Shown here: piece after piece, positions 16,116-26,328 of the stretch
How the letters are laid out: each line of letters opens with the position of its first letter
Numbering within the stretch: the first letter of the stretch is position 1
NCBI RefSeq assembly: GCF_030296595.1
Contig: NZ_AP027731.1
Coordinates: 3,038,001-3,102,000, forward strand
Length of the DNA stretch: 64,000 nt
Direction of reading: 5' to 3'
DNA from: Naasia aerilata
Lineage (GTDB): Bacteria > Actinomycetota > Actinomycetes > Actinomycetales > Microbacteriaceae
The notes under the pieces: model-generated
Told to the model about the DNA's origin: nothing
The model's database searches: none
The model's input: the letters and a program-made list of their open reading frames with translations, nothing else
Program-made: the position numbers and the translations under genes

Positions 16116-18879
16116 CTAGAAGGACTGGGCCTGGCGGACCAGGTCCCGGAAGGAGAGCTGCTCCCCGCGGCGAAGGGCCGCCTCCCACTTGTCGGCCGGC
16201 AGCGCCTCGCGCAGCCGGTCGCGGTACACGGGGAAGAAGTCCTCGCTGATCGGCGCGTAGCTGAACCGCTTGCCGATCGTGTCGACTCCAGCGAACAGCT
16301 CGGCGCCGAGCTCGTTGCGGTCCAGGACGTGGCACGCGCACGCGATGACCGCGATCGCCGACAGGGCGCTGACCCAGTCTTCCGTCTCCAGCCCGCGGAC
16401 GACGCGGATCCGCAGGACCTGGACGGCCTCACGGGCCCGCCGGAGCGACAGCAGGATCATGCCCGTGACGTAGACGGCGTTCTTGACGCCGTAAGAGTCG
16501 CCCGCCGCGTCGGCCATCCGGTGCGCCTCGCTGAGGTCGGCGAGGGCGCGCGCGGGCTTGCCGATGTCACGGAGTGCGACCGCGCGGGAGATGAGGAGGT
16601 CGTGGCGCACCCATCCGGTGACCGCGCGGACATCCTCGTCGATCGCGGCGAGCACCTTCTCCGCCTCCGCCGGGTCACCGGTCACGGCGGCCTGGTACGC
16701 CGCTCCCATGCGCACGAGCGCGTGGAAGCCGGGGTCCTCGCTGCGCAGGGCGGCCTCCTGCATGAGCTCCAGGTACCGGGCAGCGGCCCGGCGGTCGCCC
16801 CAGAGCCGGGTCACGAAGACGCACGCGTACAGAGCGGTCGCCTCGTGCTCGGGCGCGCAGTCCCCCGGTATGGCTCTGGCCGCCTCCACCATCGAGAGGC
16901 AGTCTGCGAACGACGCGCGCTCGAACAGCCACCACGCGCTGCCTGCCGCGATCTGCATCGCCGCCGCACGGTTCGCCTCCTTGGCTGCGGTCCTCATGGC
17001 GAGGAGGATGTCGCCGCGCACCGAGTTGAGCGCGGCGCGCGCCCGCTTGTGGCCGGCGGAGCGGATCTCCTCCCCTGCCGGGCGACGAACCGCCGCGTGC
17101 CGTCGAGGTGCCGGGCGAGCCAGGCGTCCGGATCCGAGGCCGGGTGCCGGCTCCGGAGGTAGCGGCGCACCGAGTCGAGGAGCCGGAAGCGCCTCACCCC
17201 GGTATCGTTCGCCTGCACGGACACGAGCGACTTGCGGACGAGGCTCACCGCGAGCTCCCGCTCGCCGCCCCCTCGACGAGGCAGATGTCGGCGACCGCGT
17301 CCAGGCTGAAGGAGGCCGGGAACAGCGCGAGCTGGCTGAGCAGCGCGAGCTCCCGCTCGTCGAGAAGGCGGATGCTCCACGCGATCGCGTTCTCAAGGCT
17401 CGCGTGGCGGCCGCGACGGCGGGAGCCGGTGTCGGCGATGCCCTCCTCGAGCGAGCTGGCGACCTCCTCGAGGCTCAGCACGTCGAGGCGCGCCGCGGTC
17501 AGCTCGATGGCCAGCGGGATGCCCTCGAGCCGGCGGCAGAGGTCGGCGATGCGGTCCCGGTCCTCCTCGGTCCAGGACGTGGCGCCCGTGTCGGCGGCCC
17601 GCTGCAGGAACAGCTCGACCGCGTCCCCGGCTGTCGGTCCCGCGAAGGGTTCGACGGAGATGACCCGCTCGCCCGCCGTGCGCAGCGCCTCCCGGCTGGT
17701 CACGATGACGCCGAGCCCCTCGCAGCGCGACAGCAGCTCCGCGACGAGCGCGGCGACCGCCCCGATGAGGTGCTCGGCGTTGTCCACGAGGAGGAGGCCG
17801 CGGCGTCCCGAGATGCGCGCGGCGACCGCGTCGAAGTCGTTGGACGGAGCGCCGACCGCGCTGGCGAGTGCGCGAGCGACATCCTCGGGCTCCGCGATCG
17901 CCGACAGGTCGACCAGCCACTGCACCTCGTCGACGGTCGCCGGGGTCCGGCGCGCCGCCTCGACCGCGAGCCGAGTCTTCCCCACGCCGGCGGGACCGAC
18001 GAGGGTGAGCAGCCGCGACTCGGCCCTGCCGCGCGCGATGAGGTCCAGTTCGGCGTCCCGGCCGACGAGCCGGGTGAGCGGGATGGGGATGCCGTTGCGC
18101 AGCACGGTCCCCTTGTCATCGCCGGCAACCGCGACGATGCTCGGGTCCTGCCGCACGATGCCCTGGCGCAGCTCCACGAGCCGGCGGGGAAGGTCGGCGC
18201 CGCCCGACGCGGCCAGTCGGGCAGCGTGCTTGTCGATGGCCTCGAGGGCGTCGCTGGTCCGCCCGGAGCGCGCGAGGGCGCGAGCGAGCAGGGCGACGGG
18301 TCGCTCGTCGAAGGGACGGTCCTGGGCGAGGTCGGACATGGCGAGAACGACCTTCGCCTCGTCGCGCCGGTCGAGACGCAGCTCGGCCAGGCGCTCCATG
18401 GCGGGCACGCGCCACCGCTCGAGCTCCTCGATCGCCGCTGCCGTGAACGGGAAGTCGCCGAGCCCCGCGAAGGGGTCTCCCGCCCACATGCGCTCGGCCT
18501 CGGCGAGCACCTCGAAGGCGGCCGCGTCGTCGGGCTCGCGCAGGGCCGCGTCCACAAGCTCGCGGAAGCGGAGGACGTCGACATCCGCGGGATCGACGTC
18601 CAGGGTGTAGCCGCCGCGCCCGCTGCCGAGCACGTCGCCGAAGCCGTTGCCGCGGAGACGGGAGATGTGCGCCCGAAGGCTCGAGAGGACGGTCTCCGGC
18701 GGCTCCGGCCAAAGGTCCTCGATGAGGGAGTCCGCGGGGACCGGGGTGCCGGCGGTCCAGGCGAGCCGGGCGACGATCGCGCGCGGGATGTCTCCACGCA
18801 CGTGGACGGGTCCCTCGCCGTTCATAGCGGTGAGGGATCCGAACAGTCGAACCCGCACTTCCGTCCCTTCCGCGGTCAT
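16116..18879 (-). CDS. AfsR/SARP-type regulator with NB-ARC ATPase and TPR regions (two frameshifts)
   Basis: Transcription regulator of about 921 residues after correction, paralogous to its upstream neighbour. Start ATG 18879 (MTAEGTEVRVRLFG). Order: OmpR-like DNA-binding domain (LIEDLWPEPPETVLSSLRAH, ISRLRGNGF), bacterial transcriptional activator domain to about residue 240, a P-loop NTPase (LVGPAGVGKTRLAVEAA; LLLVDNAEHLIGAV), and C-terminal helical TPR-like repeats. The frame breaks at about 17268-17272 (LVEG to ERELAVSLVRK) and at about 17072-17075 (FVARQ to EEIRSAGHK); each lacks one base in a C run. Corrected length matches the intact paralogue, so I take it as functional. It lies 155 bp downstream of that paralogue. 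Ligand and targets unknown. Confidence 0.85.
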
Positions 18880-19034
18880 CCTAGGGGCGACAGGATGCCT
18901 GATGCGAGAACGATTGCAGGGTCCGGGCCGGGGTGTCCCCGGAGCCGCTCGCGCGGCCTTGGGGGCGTCCCCCGACGCCGGCGAGAGCCGACCTGGCGGG
19001 GCCGACCTGGCGGGCGGTCCTCCGCGGCGCCGAA

Positions 19035-21806
19035 TCAGGCGGGCACGGCCTCCTCCCGGCGGGCGCGCTGCGGCAGCGTGTCGACCAGGTCGAACAGGTC
19101 GGGGAACTCGAGCGCGGCCCCTTCCGCGTAGGCGCGGTCGAACTCGGCGGCGGTGAGACCGGCCGCGACACGCTCCCGCAGCTGGCGGGTCTCCTCGCCC
19201 TCGGCGACGACCGGGTTGTAGCCGTAGCGGACGCCGATGCGGTCCACCGCCCCGAACAGTCGGGCACCCTCCTCGTGTCGCTCCACCAGGGCGCATGCGC
19301 CGCCGATCTGGTGGAAGCCCGCCAGCGTGGAGGCGTAGTCCTCGGCCGCGTGCGCCTGGAGGGAGGCGCGGCGCAGCTCGGCGATCGCCTCCCGGCCGCG
19401 GCGCTGGTCGGTGAGCACCTTCCCGGCGACGTAGCCGGACGAGGCCATCATCCAGGCGTAGCCGACCTCGGTCGCGAGCTCGAGCGCCTCGTCGAGGCTC
19501 TGCAGGGCCTCCTCGGGAGCGCCGAGTGCGCGGAGCGTCTGGCCGCGGCACATGAGGACCTCGGCCCGGATCCACCCCGGCGCGGACTCGGCCAGCTGCG
19601 CAGCCTGCGCCATCAGGTTGCGGGCGTCGTCAGCGTCGCCGAAGAGCAGCGAGCGCCCGTAGGCCGTGCGGGCCAGTGCAACAGCGGGGATGGCGGTGTC
19701 GCCGGCCGCCATGGCGAGCTCGAAGGCGCGGCTGATCGTCTCGAACGCCCGGTCGGCATCGCCCGTCTGGTAGGCCAGCACGGTGAGGCCCAGCAGAGCC
19801 TGGGCCTCGACGAGCGGAGGCAGCTCGCCCGGCACGGCAAGGGCTCGCTCGATGTTGCGCACCCCCTCGAGGAGGAGCCCGCGGCTGAACCAGTGGTGGG
19901 CCTGGCTGCCCGCGATCCGCACCGCGGTGAGCCGATCCCCGGCGGCGATCGAGTTGTCGAGCGCAAGGCGCAGGTCGGGGCGCAGCAGGTCGAGCATGGC
20001 GTTCGCGATGCGCGCGTCGGCCGTGCGCGTGATCGGTCCGGTCCGCTCGGCGAACTCGGCGAGCCAGAGTCGGTGCTGCTCGAACCACTCCGGCGACGGC
20101 TCGTCGTCGGCCGCGACGTAGCGGCGCACGGAGTCGAGCAGGCGGTAGCGCCGCTGACCGGCGTCGCCGTGGGTCACGGACACGAGCGACTTGTCGACCA
20201 GGCGCGCGAGCACGCGCTCCGGCTCGTCGTCGTCGAACTCGCAGATCCCGAGCGCGGCCTCCTCAGGGAAGCTGCCCGCGAAGCGCGCCAGCTGGACGAG
20301 CAGGTCGCGCTGGGCCGGGGTGAGCAGATCCACGCTCCACCGGACGGCGTTCTCGACGCTGTCGTGCCGGCTGACCCCGGAACCGCGCTCGTCGGAGCCG
20401 CGGCCCTCGTGCACGGCGTCGAGCAGCTCACCGGAGCTGAGCACGTCGAGGCGCGCGGCGGTCAGCTCGAGCGCGAGCGGGATGCCCTCGAGCGCGGCGC
20501 AGATGGCGTCGATCGCCCCTTCGTCCTCCTCGGCGAGCTGCCCGCCGCGGGCATCCGCCGCTCGCTCCGAGAAGACCGCGCGGGCATCCGCGGCGTTGAG
20601 CGGGGCGATGGGGACGACGGCCTCGCCGGGGAGCCGGAGGGGCTCCCGGCTGGTGACGAGCAGCGAGACGGCCCCTCGGGACAGCAGGCCCGATGCCACG
20701 GCGGCGACAGCGCCGATGACGTGCTCGGCGTTGTCGAGGACGAGGAGCGTCCGCCGCTCGGCGATGCGCGGGACGATGAGATCGAGCGTGTGACCGGCGG
20801 CGCCAACGGTGTCGGCCACGAGCGGCAGCACCTGGTCGGGTTCCTGCACGGAGGAGAGGTCGACGAACCACTGCTCGTCGTCGGCCGGGCCGGCCGAGGA
20901 GCGCGCCGCCTCGATCGCGATGCGCGTCTTCCCCACCCCGCCCGGACCCACGAGGGTCACCAGCCGGTGCTCGGCCCGCGCTGCCGCGACTGCGTCGAGC
21001 TCCTCCCGGCGCCCGACGAAGCGGGTCAGCGGATGCGGGAGGCTGGAGCGGCTCACCTGACGGGCCGAACGGCCGAGGACCTCCGGATCGTGCCGGACGA
21101 TCGCCTGGCGCAGCTCGAGCAGGCGCGTCGGCGCGCGGTCGACACCGCGATCGGCGGCGAGCCTGGCGCTGAACCGGTCGATGGCCTCGAGGGCGTCGCT
21201 CACGCGTCCGGAGCGGGCAAGCGCCAGGGCGAGGAGGCGCGTGGGCTTCTCGTCGTGCGGGAACTTGGCGACCGCCGCGGTCAGCGAGACGACCGCGGTC
21301 GCGTGGTCGCCCCGGGCCAGGCGCAGCTCGGCGTGGCGCTCGACCACCCCGCGCCGCTCCTCCCGGATGCGCGCACGGGCCCCGTCGACGAAGGGCGCGT
21401 CGATCCCGGCGAACGGCTCGGCCGCGGACAGCCGCAGCAGCTCGGCGGCGAGCTCGACGGCCTCGTCCGTGTTGCCGAGCCGGCTCAGCGTGGCGGCCCC
21501 GGACCGGAATCGTCCGAGGTCCACCGCGGTCGGGGGCAGGTCCAGGCTGTAGCCGCTGCGGGTGCCGACCAGGAGCCCTTCGAAGCCCGCGGCCCGCAGC
21601 CGGGACAGGTAGGCCCGGAGGCTGGACAGCGCCCCGTCGCCTGGCGCGCGCCAGACATCGGCGATGAGGTCGTCGGCCTCCACCGTCTCCCCCGCGTCGA
21701 GCGCGAGGCGGGCGAGAATCGCCTGGGGCAGCTCCCCGGGGACGGGCAGCACCCGCCCGTCCCGCCGGACGGTCAGCACCCCGAAGATCTCCAGCTCGAC
21801 GCTCAT
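19035..21806 (-). CDS. AfsR/SARP-type regulator with NB-ARC ATPase and TPR regions
   Basis: Intact, 923 residues, start ATG 21806 (MSVELEIFGVLTVRRDG). An OmpR-type winged helix (DDLIADVWRAPGDGALSSLR, YLSRLRAAGF) is followed by a BTAD helical domain, an NTPase (LVGPGGVGKTRIAIEAARS; LLVLDNAEHVIGAV; LLVTSREPLRLPGE) and a long TPR-like C-terminus (ALLGLTVLAYQTGDADRAF and similar). The architecture is that of AfsR and other large signal-integrating regulators in actinobacteria, which often govern accessory metabolism. Paralogue of the next gene downstream; the pair probably arose by tandem duplication. A 136-residue ORF lies 53 bp upstream in the same direction. No biosynthetic cluster adjoins, so the regulon is unknown. 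Confidence 0.9.
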   Translation of the reverse strand: MSVELEIFGVLTVRRDGRVLPVPGELPQAILARLALDAGETVEADDLIADVWRAPGDGALSSLRAYLSRLRAAGFEGLLVGTRSGYSLDLPPTAVDLGRFRSGAATLSRLGNTDEAVELAAELLRLSAAEPFAGIDAPFVDGARARIREERRGVVERHAELRLARGDHATAVVSLTAAVAKFPHDEKPTRLLALALARSGRVSDALEAIDRFSARLAADRGVDRAPTRLLELRQAIVRHDPEVLGRSARQVSRSSLPHPLTRFVGRREELDAVAAARAEHRLVTLVGPGGVGKTRIAIEAARSSAGPADDEQWFVDLSSVQEPDQVLPLVADTVGAAGHTLDLIVPRIAERRTLLVLDNAEHVIGAVAAVASGLLSRGAVSLLVTSREPLRLPGEAVVPIAPLNAADARAVFSERAADARGGQLAEEDEGAIDAICAALEGIPLALELTAARLDVLSSGELLDAVHEGRGSDERGSGVSRHDSVENAVRWSVDLLTPAQRDLLVQLARFAGSFPEEAALGICEFDDDEPERVLARLVDKSLVSVTHGDAGQRRYRLLDSVRRYVAADDEPSPEWFEQHRLWLAEFAERTGPITRTADARIANAMLDLLRPDLRLALDNSIAAGDRLTAVRIAGSQAHHWFSRGLLLEGVRNIERALAVPGELPPLVEAQALLGLTVLAYQTGDADRAFETISRAFELAMAAGDTAIPAVALARTAYGRSLLFGDADDARNLMAQAAQLAESAPGWIRAEVLMCRGQTLRALGAPEEALQSLDEALELATEVGYAWMMASSGYVAGKVLTDQRRGREAIAELRRASLQAHAAEDYASTLAGFHQIGGACALVERHEEGARLFGAVDRIGVRYGYNPVVAEGEETRQLRERVAAGLTAAEFDRAYAEGAALEFPDLFDLVDTLPQRARREEAVPA

Positions 21807-21859
21807 GCCGACGAGACTACGGAGCCGCGGGAGGCCGTCCACGCCGAGACCGGCCGCGT

Positions 21860-22270
21860 TCAACCTTTCTGCAATGCCGACTGCCCGTCCCGCACGGGCT
21901 CCCCGGGCGGCGGCGGCCAGATGGACAGCTCGAGGGTCCAGGTCTCGCCGCCGGAGATGATCCGGGCGCAGGCCAGCGCCCGCGGGTCGTCCTCCGCCCA
22001 GGGATGGGTGGATGCGGTGCGCGAGAAGGTCAGCGAGGTGACGAGGGGAAGGGCCAGGAGACGACCGGCCAGCCGGAGGAGATCCTGCTCCTCCGTCTCC
22101 GCGGACAGCCGCAGGTCGGCGCTGAGCAGACGCGTGCGCAGCCAGCCCTGCCCGTAGCTCCCGCCGAGCGACACCGAGCCGGCATCGACGAACAGCATGG
22201 GCAGACCGAGCCGCGTGAGGAGGGCCGTCGCCTCGTCGAAGAGGACGCCCGGGGCGGAGGTGGTGGTCAT
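21860..22270 (-). CDS. Hypothetical protein upstream of the AfsR-like pair
   Basis: 136 residues, start ATG 22270 (MTTTSAPGVLFDEATALL). No signal peptide or membrane segment; two short hydrophobic strands (LGLPMLFVDAGSVSLGG) and a C-terminus ending WPPPPGEPVRDGQSALQKG. I do not recognise the family. It is 53 bp upstream of the intact AfsR-like gene and co-directional, so may be its co-transcribed partner. It faces prpD across about 120 bp containing a divergent promoter region. Confidence 0.6.
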   Translation of the reverse strand: MTTTSAPGVLFDEATALLTRLGLPMLFVDAGSVSLGGSYGQGWLRTRLLSADLRLSAETEEQDLLRLAGRLLALPLVTSLTFSRTASTHPWAEDDPRALACARIISGGETWTLELSIWPPPPGEPVRDGQSALQKG

Positions 22271-22392
22271 GGTGGCAACGGTAGGCACCGCCCCGCCGCG
22301 ACAGGCCCGGGATCCGACCGTGCAATCGGAGTGCAACAGCCGACGTGCGACACCCGCGCGCCGAACTCCTCCAGAGGCGGAAGAATGGCCGG

Positions 22393-23907
22393 GTGCGATC
22401 CCTCCCCGTCCGCGTGTCCCGCAGCGAGGAGCTGCTCCCCCGCGACAGCCAGCTCGCCTGGCGCATCGCCGAGGTGGCGGCGGACCCGGTCGAGGTGACC
22501 CAGGAGGTCGCCGACATGATCGTGAACCGGGTGATCGACAATGCCGCGGTGGCGGCGGCGTCGCTCTCCCGGCGGCCCGTGGTCTCCGCGCGGTCGCAGG
22601 CACTGGCGCATCCGCCGAGCTCGGGCGGCGCAGGCGCCACGGTGTTCGGCGAGACTCGCGACCGGCGGGTCTCGCCCGAGTGGGCCGCGTGGGCGAACGG
22701 CGTCGCCGTGCGGGAGCTCGACTTCCACGACACCTTCCTGGCCGCCGAGTACTCCCACCCCGGCGACAACATCCCGCCCATCGTCGCGGTCGCCCAGCAC
22801 ACCGGCCGCGACGGCGCCGCCCTGCTCCGCGGCATCGCGACCGGCTACGAGATCCAGATCGACCTCGTGCGCGCCATCAGCCTGCATGCGCACAAGATCG
22901 ATCACGTCGCCCACCTGGGCCCGTCAGCCGCGGCGGGCATCGGCACCCTGCTGGGCCTCGACCCCGAGACGATCTTCCAGGCGGTGGGTCAGGCGCTGCA
23001 CACCACCACTGCCACCCGGCAGTCGCGGAAGGGCGAGATCTCGAGCTGGAAGGCGCACGCCCCCGCCTTCGCCGGGAAGATGGCCGTCGAGGCGGTGGAC
23101 CGCGCGATGCGCGGCGAGACCAGCCCCACCCCGATCTACGAGGGTGAGGACGGCGTCATCGCCTGGCTGCTCGACGGCCCCGACGCCTCCTACGACGTCG
23201 CGCTGCCCGAGCGCGGCGAGCCCAAGCGGGCGATCCTCGACAGCTACACCAAGGAGCACTCCGCGGAGTACCAGGCGCAGGCGCTCATCGACCTCGCCCG
23301 GCGCCTGCACCGCGAGCATCCGGAGGTCGCCGACCCCAGCCGCGTCGCGTCCATCCTCATCTCCACCTCGCACCACACGCACAACGTGATCGGCTCGGGC
23401 GCCGGCGACCCGCAGAAGTACGACCCGACCGCGAGCCGCGAGACCCTCGACCACTCGATCCCCTACATCTTCACCGTCGCCCTCCAGGACGGTGAATGGC
23501 ACCACGTGCGCAGCTATGCACCGGAGCGAGCCGGCCGTCCGGACACCGTTGACCTCTGGCACAAGGTCCGCACCGCCGAGGACCCGGAGTGGACGCGCCG
23601 CTACCACTCCACCGACCCGGCGGAGCTCGCCTTCGGCGGCGGCGTCGTGATCACGCTCACCGACGGCACGGTGATCGCCGACGAGCTCGCGGTCGCCGAC
23701 GCGCACCCCCTGGGCGCACGGCCCTTCGGCCGGGAGCAGTACGTCTGGAAGTTCCGCACCCTGGCCGACGGCGTCCTCGCCCCCGCCGAGATCGAGCGGT
23801 TCCTCGACACCGCCCAGCGGCTCCCCGAGCTGTCCGCGGCCGAGCTGGCCGGCCTGACCATCACGGGCGATCTCTCGTCCGTCCCGCTCCCGAAGGGGCT
23901 CTTCTGA
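22393..23907 (+). CDS. prpD: 2-methylcitrate dehydratase PrpD
   Basis: About 504 residues. MmgE/PrpD family: the conserved parts are [53 protein letters not shown] and [20 protein letters not shown]. It dehydrates 2-methylcitrate to methylaconitate in the methylcitrate cycle that breaks down propionyl-CoA. Start GTG 22393 ([16 protein letters not shown]) with a purine-rich AGGCGGAAG upstream; the 16-residue upstream extension is unlikely. Its stop overlaps the prpB start (TGATG), so prpD-prpB-prpC form one operon. No dedicated prpR is adjacent. Confidence 0.93.
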   Translation: MRSLPVRVSRSEELLPRDSQLAWRIAEVAADPVEVTQEVADMIVNRVIDNAAVAAASLSRRPVVSARSQALAHPPSSGGAGATVFGETRDRRVSPEWAAWANGVAVRELDFHDTFLAAEYSHPGDNIPPIVAVAQHTGRDGAALLRGIATGYEIQIDLVRAISLHAHKIDHVAHLGPSAAAGIGTLLGLDPETIFQAVGQALHTTTATRQSRKGEISSWKAHAPAFAGKMAVEAVDRAMRGETSPTPIYEGEDGVIAWLLDGPDASYDVALPERGEPKRAILDSYTKEHSAEYQAQALIDLARRLHREHPEVADPSRVASILISTSHHTHNVIGSGAGDPQKYDPTASRETLDHSIPYIFTVALQDGEWHHVRSYAPERAGRPDTVDLWHKVRTAEDPEWTRRYHSTDPAELAFGGGVVITLTDGTVIADELAVADAHPLGARPFGREQYVWKFRTLADGVLAPAEIERFLDTAQRLPELSAAELAGLTITGDLSSVPLPKGLF

Positions 23908-24817
23908 TGCTGCACTCCCCCGCCACCCCCGCCGCGAAGCGGAGGCGTTCCGCGCGCGCCTGGACTCGGGCGAGCTGCTCCAGTTCCCCGGCGCCTTCAA
24001 CCCGCTGTCCGCCCGGCTCATCGAGCGGAAGGGCTTCGACGGCGTCTACGTGTCGGGCGCCGTGCTCTCGGCGGACCTGGGGCTGCCCGACATCGGGCTG
24101 ACCACACTCTCCGAGGTGGCCGGCCGATCCGGGCAGATCGCGAGGATGACGGACCTGCCGACGCTCGTGGACGCGGACACGGGATTCGGCGAACCGATGA
24201 ACGTCGCCCGCACCGTGCAGATCCTCGAAGACGCCGGCGTCGCCGGCCTGCACATCGAGGACCAGGTGAACCCGAAGCGTTGCGGCCACCTCGACGGGAA
24301 GCAGGTCGTCGACACCGGCACCGCGATCCAGCGGATCCGCGCCGCGGTGCAGGGGCGACGGGACCCGAACCTCCTGATCCTCGCGCGCACCGACATCCGC
24401 GCCATCGAGGGCCTGCCTGCGGCTCTCGACCGCGTCAAGGAGCTGGTCGACGCGGGCGCGGACGCGATCTTCCCCGAAGCGATGCTCGACCTCGGCGAGT
24501 ACGAGGCGATGCGGGAGGCGGCCGGCGTGCCCGTGCTCGCCAACATGACCGAGTTCGGCAAGAGCGAGCTCTTCACGCGGTCGCAGCTGGAGAGCGCGGG
24601 CGTCTCCATCGCGATCTATCCCGTCTCCCTGCTGCGCCTCGCAATGGGCGCCGCCATGCGCGGCCTCGACGTCCTCCGCGACGAGGGCACCCTCCAGAGT
24701 GTCGTCGGCCAGATGCAGACCCGCGCGGAGCTCTACGATCTCCTCGACTACGCCGGGTACAACGCGTTCGACGACGGCGTCTTCAACTTCAGCCTCGACG
24801 GCAACCGGCAGGCCTGA
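23907..24817 (+). CDS. prpB: 2-methylisocitrate lyase PrpB (one frameshift)
   Basis: About 303 residues after correction. Cleaves 2-methylisocitrate to pyruvate and succinate. The superfamily signature is present as NPKRCGHLDGKQVV, with LVDADTGFGEPMNVARTV and ILARTDIRAIEGLP. The ATG at 23907 overlaps the prpD stop. The frame breaks near 23938: [11 protein letters not shown] should continue AEAFRARLDSGELLQFPGAF, but one base is missing, so the uncorrected reading loses the start. All catalytic regions lie in the downstream frame and are intact. Middle gene of the prp operon, 21 bp before prpC. Confidence 0.92.
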
Positions 24818-24838
24818 CCCACTCGCGAAGGAGCGGAC

Positions 24839-25972
24839 ATGACGGACGAACCCCAGATCCACAAGGGCCTCGCCGGAGTCACGGTCGACTGGACCGCGAT
24901 CTCGAAGGTGAAGCCGGAGACGAACTCGCTGCTGTATCGGGGCTACCCGGTGCAAGAGCTCGCCGCCCGGAAGTCCTTCGAGGAGGTCGCGTGGCTCCTC
25001 TGGCACGGCGACCTCCCGACCGAGGAGGAGCTCGCCGGGCTCGTCGCCCGCGAGCGGGCGTCACGCAGCCTCGACCCGGAGATTCGGGCGGTGCTCGATC
25101 TGCTGCCCACAACCGCGCATCCGATGGACGTGGTGCGCACCGCGGTCAGCGTCATGGGCGCCATCGACCCGACCACGGACGACTCTTCCCCTGAGGCGAA
25201 CCTGGCGAAGGCCGAGCGCCTGTGGGCCAAGCTTCCCGCCGTCGTGGCCTGGGACCAGCGGCGCCGGCACGGGCTCGACCCGATCGAGCCGGACCCGTCG
25301 CTCGACTACTCCGCGAACTTCCTCTGGATGACGTTCGGCGAGAAGCCCGATCCGGTCGCGGTGGACGCCTTCCGGGTGTCGATGATCCTGTACGCCGAGC
25401 ACTCCTTCAACGCGTCGACGTTCACGGCGCGCGTCATCACCTCGACCCTCGCCGACCTGTACTCGGCGGTGACGGGAGCGATCGGCGCTCTCAAGGGGCC
25501 GCTCCACGGCGGCGCCAACGAGGCCGTCCTGCACACCTTCGACGAGATCGGCCTCGGCGAGGGCGCGCCGGAGCGGGCGATCGCCTGGCTCGACACGGCG
25601 CTGACGGAGAAGCGCAAGATCATGGGCTTCGGCCACCGCGTGTACAAGAACGGGGACTCCCGGGTTCCGACCATGCGCGCGGCACTCGACCGGCTCGCGG
25701 AGCACTACGACCGGCCCGATGTCGTCGAGCTCTACGACGCGCTCGAGGGCGCGATGACCGAGCGGAAGCGCATCCTGCCGAACCTCGACTACCCGTCGGG
25801 CCCCGCCTACTACCTGCTGGGCTTCGACACCCCGACGCTGACGCCCCTGTTCGTCGCCTCCCGGGTGACGGGCTGGACCGCGCACATCCGCGAGCAGCTG
25901 GCTGCGAACGCGCTCATCCGCCCCCTGTCCGCCTACAACGGCCCCGACGAGCGCCACCTCCCGGACGCATGA
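24839..25972 (+). CDS. prpC: 2-methylcitrate synthase PrpC
   Basis: 377 residues, citrate synthase family. Joins propionyl-CoA and oxaloacetate to give 2-methylcitrate, first step of the cycle. Catalytic His regions LKGPLHGGANEAV and IMGFGHRVYKNGDSR and the Asp region LDYPSGPAYYLLG are present; the length suits the short prokaryotic methylcitrate synthases. ATG 24839 has GAAGGAG 6 bases upstream. Last gene of the operon, followed by the duplicated palindromic repeats at 26003. It may also use acetyl-CoA, as many family members do. Confidence 0.93.
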   Translation: MTDEPQIHKGLAGVTVDWTAISKVKPETNSLLYRGYPVQELAARKSFEEVAWLLWHGDLPTEEELAGLVARERASRSLDPEIRAVLDLLPTTAHPMDVVRTAVSVMGAIDPTTDDSSPEANLAKAERLWAKLPAVVAWDQRRRHGLDPIEPDPSLDYSANFLWMTFGEKPDPVAVDAFRVSMILYAEHSFNASTFTARVITSTLADLYSAVTGAIGALKGPLHGGANEAVLHTFDEIGLGEGAPERAIAWLDTALTEKRKIMGFGHRVYKNGDSRVPTMRAALDRLAEHYDRPDVVELYDALEGAMTERKRILPNLDYPSGPAYYLLGFDTPTLTPLFVASRVTGWTAHIREQLAANALIRPLSAYNGPDERHLPDA

Positions 25973-26002
25973 TCCAGGAGCCCACGGGGCGGGCCACACC
26001 CC

Positions 26003-26328
26003 GCTGATTGAGGAGCCCGCGGCGGGCGTCTCGAAATCAGCCGCGGTACGCACGGCTTGAGGCCGAACCAGCGGACCTGATTTCGAGACGCGGGCTTCGC
26101 CCGCTCCTCAATCATCGGTAGAACGACGAAGTGCCGTGAGAACTCACTGGCGTGCTCCTCACCCCGCTGATTGAGGAGTCCGCGCAGCGGGCGTCTCGAA
26201 ATCAACCCGGTACGCACGGCTTGAGGCCGAACCAGCGGGCTGGTTTCGAGACGCGGGCTTCGCCCGCTCCTCAATCATCGGTAGAACGACGAAGAGCCGT
26301 GAGAACTCACTGGCGCGCTCCTCAATCG
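26003..26328. repeat. 163-bp tandem duplication of a palindromic intergenic repeat
   Basis: This 349-bp gap (25973-26321) has no gene. Each copy carries GATTGAGGAG...TCTCGAAATC (26006-26039; 26169-26203), a spacer with GGTACGCACGGCTTGAGGCC, and the inverse GATTTCGAGACGCGGGC...CTCAATC (26079-26113; 26242-26276), followed by CATCGGTAGAACGACGAAG. The two copies are 163 bp apart throughout. The paired arms can fold as one large or two small hairpins. It separates prpC from the 3' end of the convergent copD/ctaG gene. Confidence 0.8.

Noticed and set aside
16558..22157. Two very long + strand frames (857 and 1074 codons) opposite the AfsR-like genes
   Set aside because: High-GC antisense shadows: the opposite strand has clear P-loop and regulator domains; these frames show none.
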